Source: Bryobacterales bacterium (GTDB taxonomy: Bacteria > Acidobacteriota > Terriglobia > Bryobacterales > Bryobacteraceae). From it: a stretch of DNA of 7,860 nt. Under the pieces are notes generated by a model that saw nothing but the letters and a program-made list of their open reading frames with translations, did no database searches and was not told the origin of the DNA. The position numbers and the translations under genes are program-made. Positions 4,965-7,860 of the stretch are shown here, piece after piece; the stretch's first letter is position 1; each line of letters starts with the position of its first letter. The DNA lies in contig JAEUQE010000320.1 of NCBI GenBank assembly GCA_016789785.1, forward strand, positions 1-7,860, given 5' to 3'.

Positions 4965-7505
4965 ATGCGTATCCTCGTACCTCTGCTTCTTCTTGCCGCG
5001 GGCGTGATCGCCCAGCAAAGCGGCGTCTTCCGTGTGCTTTCTTCCACCGTCGAAATCGGTGCGCAAGGCGGCGGTGTCTTCCTGGTGAGTTCGAATCAAC
5101 TGTTGCAGCCCTGGGGCGAACTCACCGCCATCAAAGGAAGACCTGTTGATGTCGCGTATGATTCCGCGAAACGCGTGTTGGCCGTGCTGAACTCGCGGGG
5201 CGTACAGTTGCTGGATGGATCCACCGGCGCGCAGTTCGGCGAAGTGCCATCAAGGTCCACATCGTACACCGGCGTGACCTTTCGTCCCGGAGATCGCGAA
5301 CTCTGGGCCAGCGAAACCACGCGCAACGGACCTGACAGCCTGTTGATCGCCAGTCTGGATGAAAACGCGAAGCTCACGGGTTCGCAGAAGATGGCGCTCC
5401 CAGGGCATCCCGTTCCTTGCGGCATCGCCTTCTCCACTGACGGCAAGACCGCCTATGTCGCCATGAGCCGCAACAACTCGCTCGCTGTGATCGATGCCGG
5501 CGCACGCAAGCTGACGCGGGAAATCGAGACCGGGATGGCGCCCTTCGGTGTCGTCGCTTGCGCAAAGAACAAGCGCATCTTTGTGAGCAATCGTGGTGGC
5601 CGGCGCCCGCGTGCAGGCGAAGTAACCGGCCCCAGCAGTGGTATGCAGGTTTTGACCGATGCGCGCACGGGATCGTCGGCATCCGGCACGATCACCGTCA
5701 TTGACATGGAGAGCTTCGCCACGCGCGAAATCAACGTGGGGCTCGCTCCTTCCTCCATGACGCTGAGCCCGGATGAATCCACGCTGGCCGTCGCGAACAG
5801 CCATTCCGACAGCGTCTCCCTCATCGATACGAAGTCGCTCGAACGGGTGGACGTCGCCATCCCCGCATATCCCGAGAACACCGTCGGCAGCCAGCCCGTG
5901 AACGTCGCGTTCGCGCCGGATGGCAACACGATCTACGTTGCAGCCGCTGGTTCGAACGCCATCACTCTCTTGCGCAAGCAGGGATCACAGTGGAAAGCTC
6001 AGGGCTCGCTGCCAACAGGCTGGTTCCCGAGTGGACTTGTGGCGAGCCGCGATGGGTCGTTGCGCGTCATCGCCATCAAGGGCACCGGCAGCACCGCCGA
6101 CCCGAAGGGAACGTTCAATTCGCGCCAGTTCGAAGGTGCGCTGATCCGCTTGCCTGCCCCCTTGCCCGCGCAACTCGCAGCGGGTACACGCGAAGTGCGT
6201 GCCGCGAACATGCCGAAGTTCGAACCAGCCGGCGGCGTGTCGAATCTGCCTTCGCTCGGCATCGAGCATGTGATCTTCATCATCAAGGAGAATCGCACCT
6301 ACGATCAGGTGTTCGCTGACATCCCGAAGGGCAATCGAGACCCGAGCCTCGTGATGTATGGCCGCGACGTTACGCCCAATCATCACGCCCTTGCCGAACG
6401 CTACGTGTTGCTCGACAACTTCTACACGGGTGGCGCTATCAGTTTCGATGGGCATCACTGGTTGATGCAAGCCTTCGTGAGTGACTACGTGGAGCGCGCA
6501 TTCAGCGCCTCGCCACGCGGCTACGCATGGAACATGGCCGACGCGCTGACCGTCTCACCCGCGGGCTTCTTCTGGCAGTCAGCGACGCGTCCTCTCGATG
6601 TGCGGATCTATGGCGAGTTCTGCCAGCCGGCGAAGTGGAATCCCACCACGCAGACCATCGTCGACATCGATGAAGCCGAGCAGGACGCGCAGCCATGGAT
6701 GCACTATTGGAAGGCGTACAAGGAGAATCGCTGGCAGAACGAAGTGGGATGCCGCAGCGGTGTTCCCGCGATCACTCATCTCATCAGCGCCCGCTATCCG
6801 AACTCGACCATGAGCGTTCCCGATCAGGTGCGCGCTGAAGAATGGCTGCGCGAGTTTCGCGAGCGCGAGAAGTCAGGCAAGATGCCCAACATCAGCATTC
6901 TCACCTTGAACAACGATCACACCAGCGGCCGCAAGCCCGGCGCGCCAACTCCGCGTGCCATGGTCGCCGACAATGACTACGCGCTCGGCCGCATTGTCGA
7001 CGCGGTTTCAAAGAGCCGCTTCTGGCCGAAGACCTTGATCCTTGTCACCGAGGATGACGCACAGGATGGCATCGATCACGTCGACGGGCATCGCACCATC
7101 GCGCTTGCCATCGGACCCAACGTGCGGCGCGCGACGTTGGACTCCAATCACTACAACCACACCAGCATGGTCCGAACCATTCAGGACGTGTTTCGAATTC
7201 CGCCGCGCACGCGCTATCTTGCTTCGGCCCGTGCGATGAACAGTGTCTTCACTCCGCAGGCGGACACCTCGGCTTACGATGTGATCGTGCCGAAGATCGC
7301 GCTGGATGAAATGAATCCGCCCGCACAAGCGTTGCGAGGCCGTGAGCGTTGGGCCGCGGAGCAATCGGCCGCGATGGACTTCTCCGAAGTAGACGATGTG
7401 CCGCAGGACATGTTGAACCGCATCTTGTGGTGGGATGCCAAAGGCTGGAACACCGAGTACCCCAAACTGCGCCATCAATCCTCCATCTCGCCGGCACAGC
7501 CGTAG
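4965..7505 (+). CDS. Exported YVTN beta-propeller fused to a phosphoesterase (PF04185-type) domain
   Basis: The 846-residue protein has a signal peptide (1-17, M-R-I then a Leu-rich core, ending V-I-A-Q). An N-terminal propeller follows (about 25-400) with repeated blades such as TAYVAMSRNNSLAVIDAG, the S-P-D-E-S-T-L-A-V-A-N-S-H-S-D-S-V-S-L-I-D blade and A-P-D-G-N-T-I-Y-V-A-A. From residue 433 comes an alkaline-phosphatase-superfamily phosphoesterase. IEHVIFIIKENRTYDQVF (433-450) is the family's opening metal-site motif, and SFDGHHW (493-499), TEDDAQDG (695-702) with D704, H705, D707 and H709, and N-H-Y-N-H-T-S (728-734) supply further probable metal or catalytic residues. PF04185 includes phospholipase C and acid phosphatase AcpA, so it probably hydrolyses a phosphomono- or diester outside the cytoplasm. 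The propeller may bind substrate or protein. Substrate and metal are not determined by the sequence. Confidence 0.9.
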   Translation: MRILVPLLLLAAGVIAQQSGVFRVLSSTVEIGAQGGGVFLVSSNQLLQPWGELTAIKGRPVDVAYDSAKRVLAVLNSRGVQLLDGSTGAQFGEVPSRSTSYTGVTFRPGDRELWASETTRNGPDSLLIASLDENAKLTGSQKMALPGHPVPCGIAFSTDGKTAYVAMSRNNSLAVIDAGARKLTREIETGMAPFGVVACAKNKRIFVSNRGGRRPRAGEVTGPSSGMQVLTDARTGSSASGTITVIDMESFATREINVGLAPSSMTLSPDESTLAVANSHSDSVSLIDTKSLERVDVAIPAYPENTVGSQPVNVAFAPDGNTIYVAAAGSNAITLLRKQGSQWKAQGSLPTGWFPSGLVASRDGSLRVIAIKGTGSTADPKGTFNSRQFEGALIRLPAPLPAQLAAGTREVRAANMPKFEPAGGVSNLPSLGIEHVIFIIKENRTYDQVFADIPKGNRDPSLVMYGRDVTPNHHALAERYVLLDNFYTGGAISFDGHHWLMQAFVSDYVERAFSASPRGYAWNMADALTVSPAGFFWQSATRPLDVRIYGEFCQPAKWNPTTQTIVDIDEAEQDAQPWMHYWKAYKENRWQNEVGCRSGVPAITHLISARYPNSTMSVPDQVRAEEWLREFREREKSGKMPNISILTLNNDHTSGRKPGAPTPRAMVADNDYALGRIVDAVSKSRFWPKTLILVTEDDAQDGIDHVDGHRTIALAIGPNVRRATLDSNHYNHTSMVRTIQDVFRIPPRTRYLASARAMNSVFTPQADTSAYDVIVPKIALDEMNPPAQALRGRERWAAEQSAAMDFSEVDDVPQDMLNRILWWDAKGWNTEYPKLRHQSSISPAQP

Positions 7506-7511
7506 TACGCT
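7506..7511 (+). promoter_or_regulatory. -10-like TACGCT upstream of the sulfatase
   Basis: TACGCT lies directly after the phosphoesterase stop and ends 7 bases before the ATG at 7519, the same spacing as TACAAT to the HisN-like start. It would give a leaderless message. It matches the consensus at only four of six positions, has no -35, and the genes are just 13 bases apart, so cotranscription is equally plausible. Confidence 0.2.
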
Positions 7512-7518
7512 GTCAGCG

Positions 7519-7860
7519 ATGGCATGGACGAATCTCTCCCGGCGCGGGCTGATCACAACAGCCCTGTCGCCACTGATCGCGCAGCCCCGCAAACGGCGAC
7601 CGAATGTGCTCCTGCTGCTCGCGGACAACTGGGCCTATCCACACGCTTCCGCCTATGGCGATCCCGTGGTCCGCACTCCCACGTTTGACCGCATTGCGAA
7701 GCAAGGAGTTCTGTTTCGCAACGCGTTCGCCCCGAACCCATCCTGTTCTCCATCGCGGTCGAGCCTGTTGACCGGGCAGGAAACGCATCGTCTGCGTGAT
7801 GCTGCCAACCTATACGGCAATCTTGCAGCGGAGTTCCCCGTCTATCCCGACATTCTCGAA
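7519..7860 (+). CDS. Sulfatase, N-terminal part (heparan N-sulfatase-like, Tat-exported)
   Basis: The first 114 residues are present and the frame runs off the window. SRRGL at 7-11 followed by a modestly hydrophobic stretch (about 10-22) is a likely twin-arginine signal, implying folded export. RRPNVLLLLADNW (26-38) is the first sulfatase strand with metal ligand D36. The second Asp of the usual Asp-Asp pair is Asn (N37). C76-S-P-S-R80 followed by S-S-L-L-T-G is the complete formylglycine motif of a Cys-type sulfatase, so maturation by FGE or an anSME enzyme is required. The P-H-A-S-A-Y-G-D and F-R-N-A-F-A-P-N-P-S-C stretches resemble sulfamidase (SGSH)-like sulfatases more than arylsulfatase A. 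The likely activity is hydrolysis of a sulfate ester or sulfamate on a glycan, an inference from the N-terminus alone. Full members are about 450-520 residues. Confidence 0.88.
   Translation, partial: MAWTNLSRRGLITTALSPLIAQPRKRRPNVLLLLADNWAYPHASAYGDPVVRTPTFDRIAKQGVLFRNAFAPNPSCSPSRSSLLTGQETHRLRDAANLYGNLAAEFPVYPDILE

Noticed and set aside
3075..5099. 674-codon open frame on the - strand opposite the PQQ dehydrogenase
   Set aside because: It mirrors the dehydrogenase codon frame, a common shadow in GC-rich genes. Its translation is low in complexity and shows no family motif, whereas the + strand has signal peptide, propeller and haem motifs. It also runs past the end of the dehydrogenase into the next gene.

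Overview
The window reads as a GC-rich (roughly 60% by eye) chromosomal segment of a free-living bacterium, most likely an Acidobacteriota member of the Bryobacter/Solibacter type. This rests on gene content: a short PadR regulator, an exported PQQ sugar dehydrogenase with a fused cytochrome c, a YVTN-propeller/phosphoesterase fusion and a Tat-exported sulfatase, all familiar in that phylum. It is an inference; there is no rRNA or other phylogenetic marker. All genes lie on the + strand and are tightly packed. The longest gap is under 90 bases, so no stretch of 300 bases lacks a gene.

Layout: (1) 1-50, the last 15 codons of an unidentified gene. (2) 91-855, an inositol-monophosphatase-superfamily phosphatase, HisN-like. 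(3) About 840-1604, overlapping it, an exported protein of unknown function with a PQANG pentapeptide repeat and an apparently non-ATG start. (4) 1605-1691, a compact promoter with two 21-bp dyads. (5) 1692-2033, a short PadR-family regulator. (6) 2100-3020, a membrane-anchored or exported alpha/beta hydrolase. (7) 3054-4895, the PQQ sugar dehydrogenase/cytochrome c fusion. (8) 4965-7505, the beta-propeller/phosphoesterase fusion. (9) 7519-7860, the start of a sulfatase that runs off the window.

From 2100 onward every product carries an export signal or membrane anchor. The right two thirds therefore look like a set of periplasmic or surface enzymes acting on sugars, esters, phosphate esters and sulfate esters. 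Each of these genes seems to have its own -10-like element just upstream of the start and no Shine-Dalgarno, so they may be separately transcribed with very short or no leaders. The exceptions are gene 3, inside a two-gene operon with hisN-like, and padR, both of which have a good Shine-Dalgarno. No CRISPR array, insertion sequence, tRNA, rRNA or convincing intrinsic terminator was seen. The points most worth a second look are the tandem dyads at the padR promoter, the ATT start candidate at 840 and the leaderless-like start pattern.
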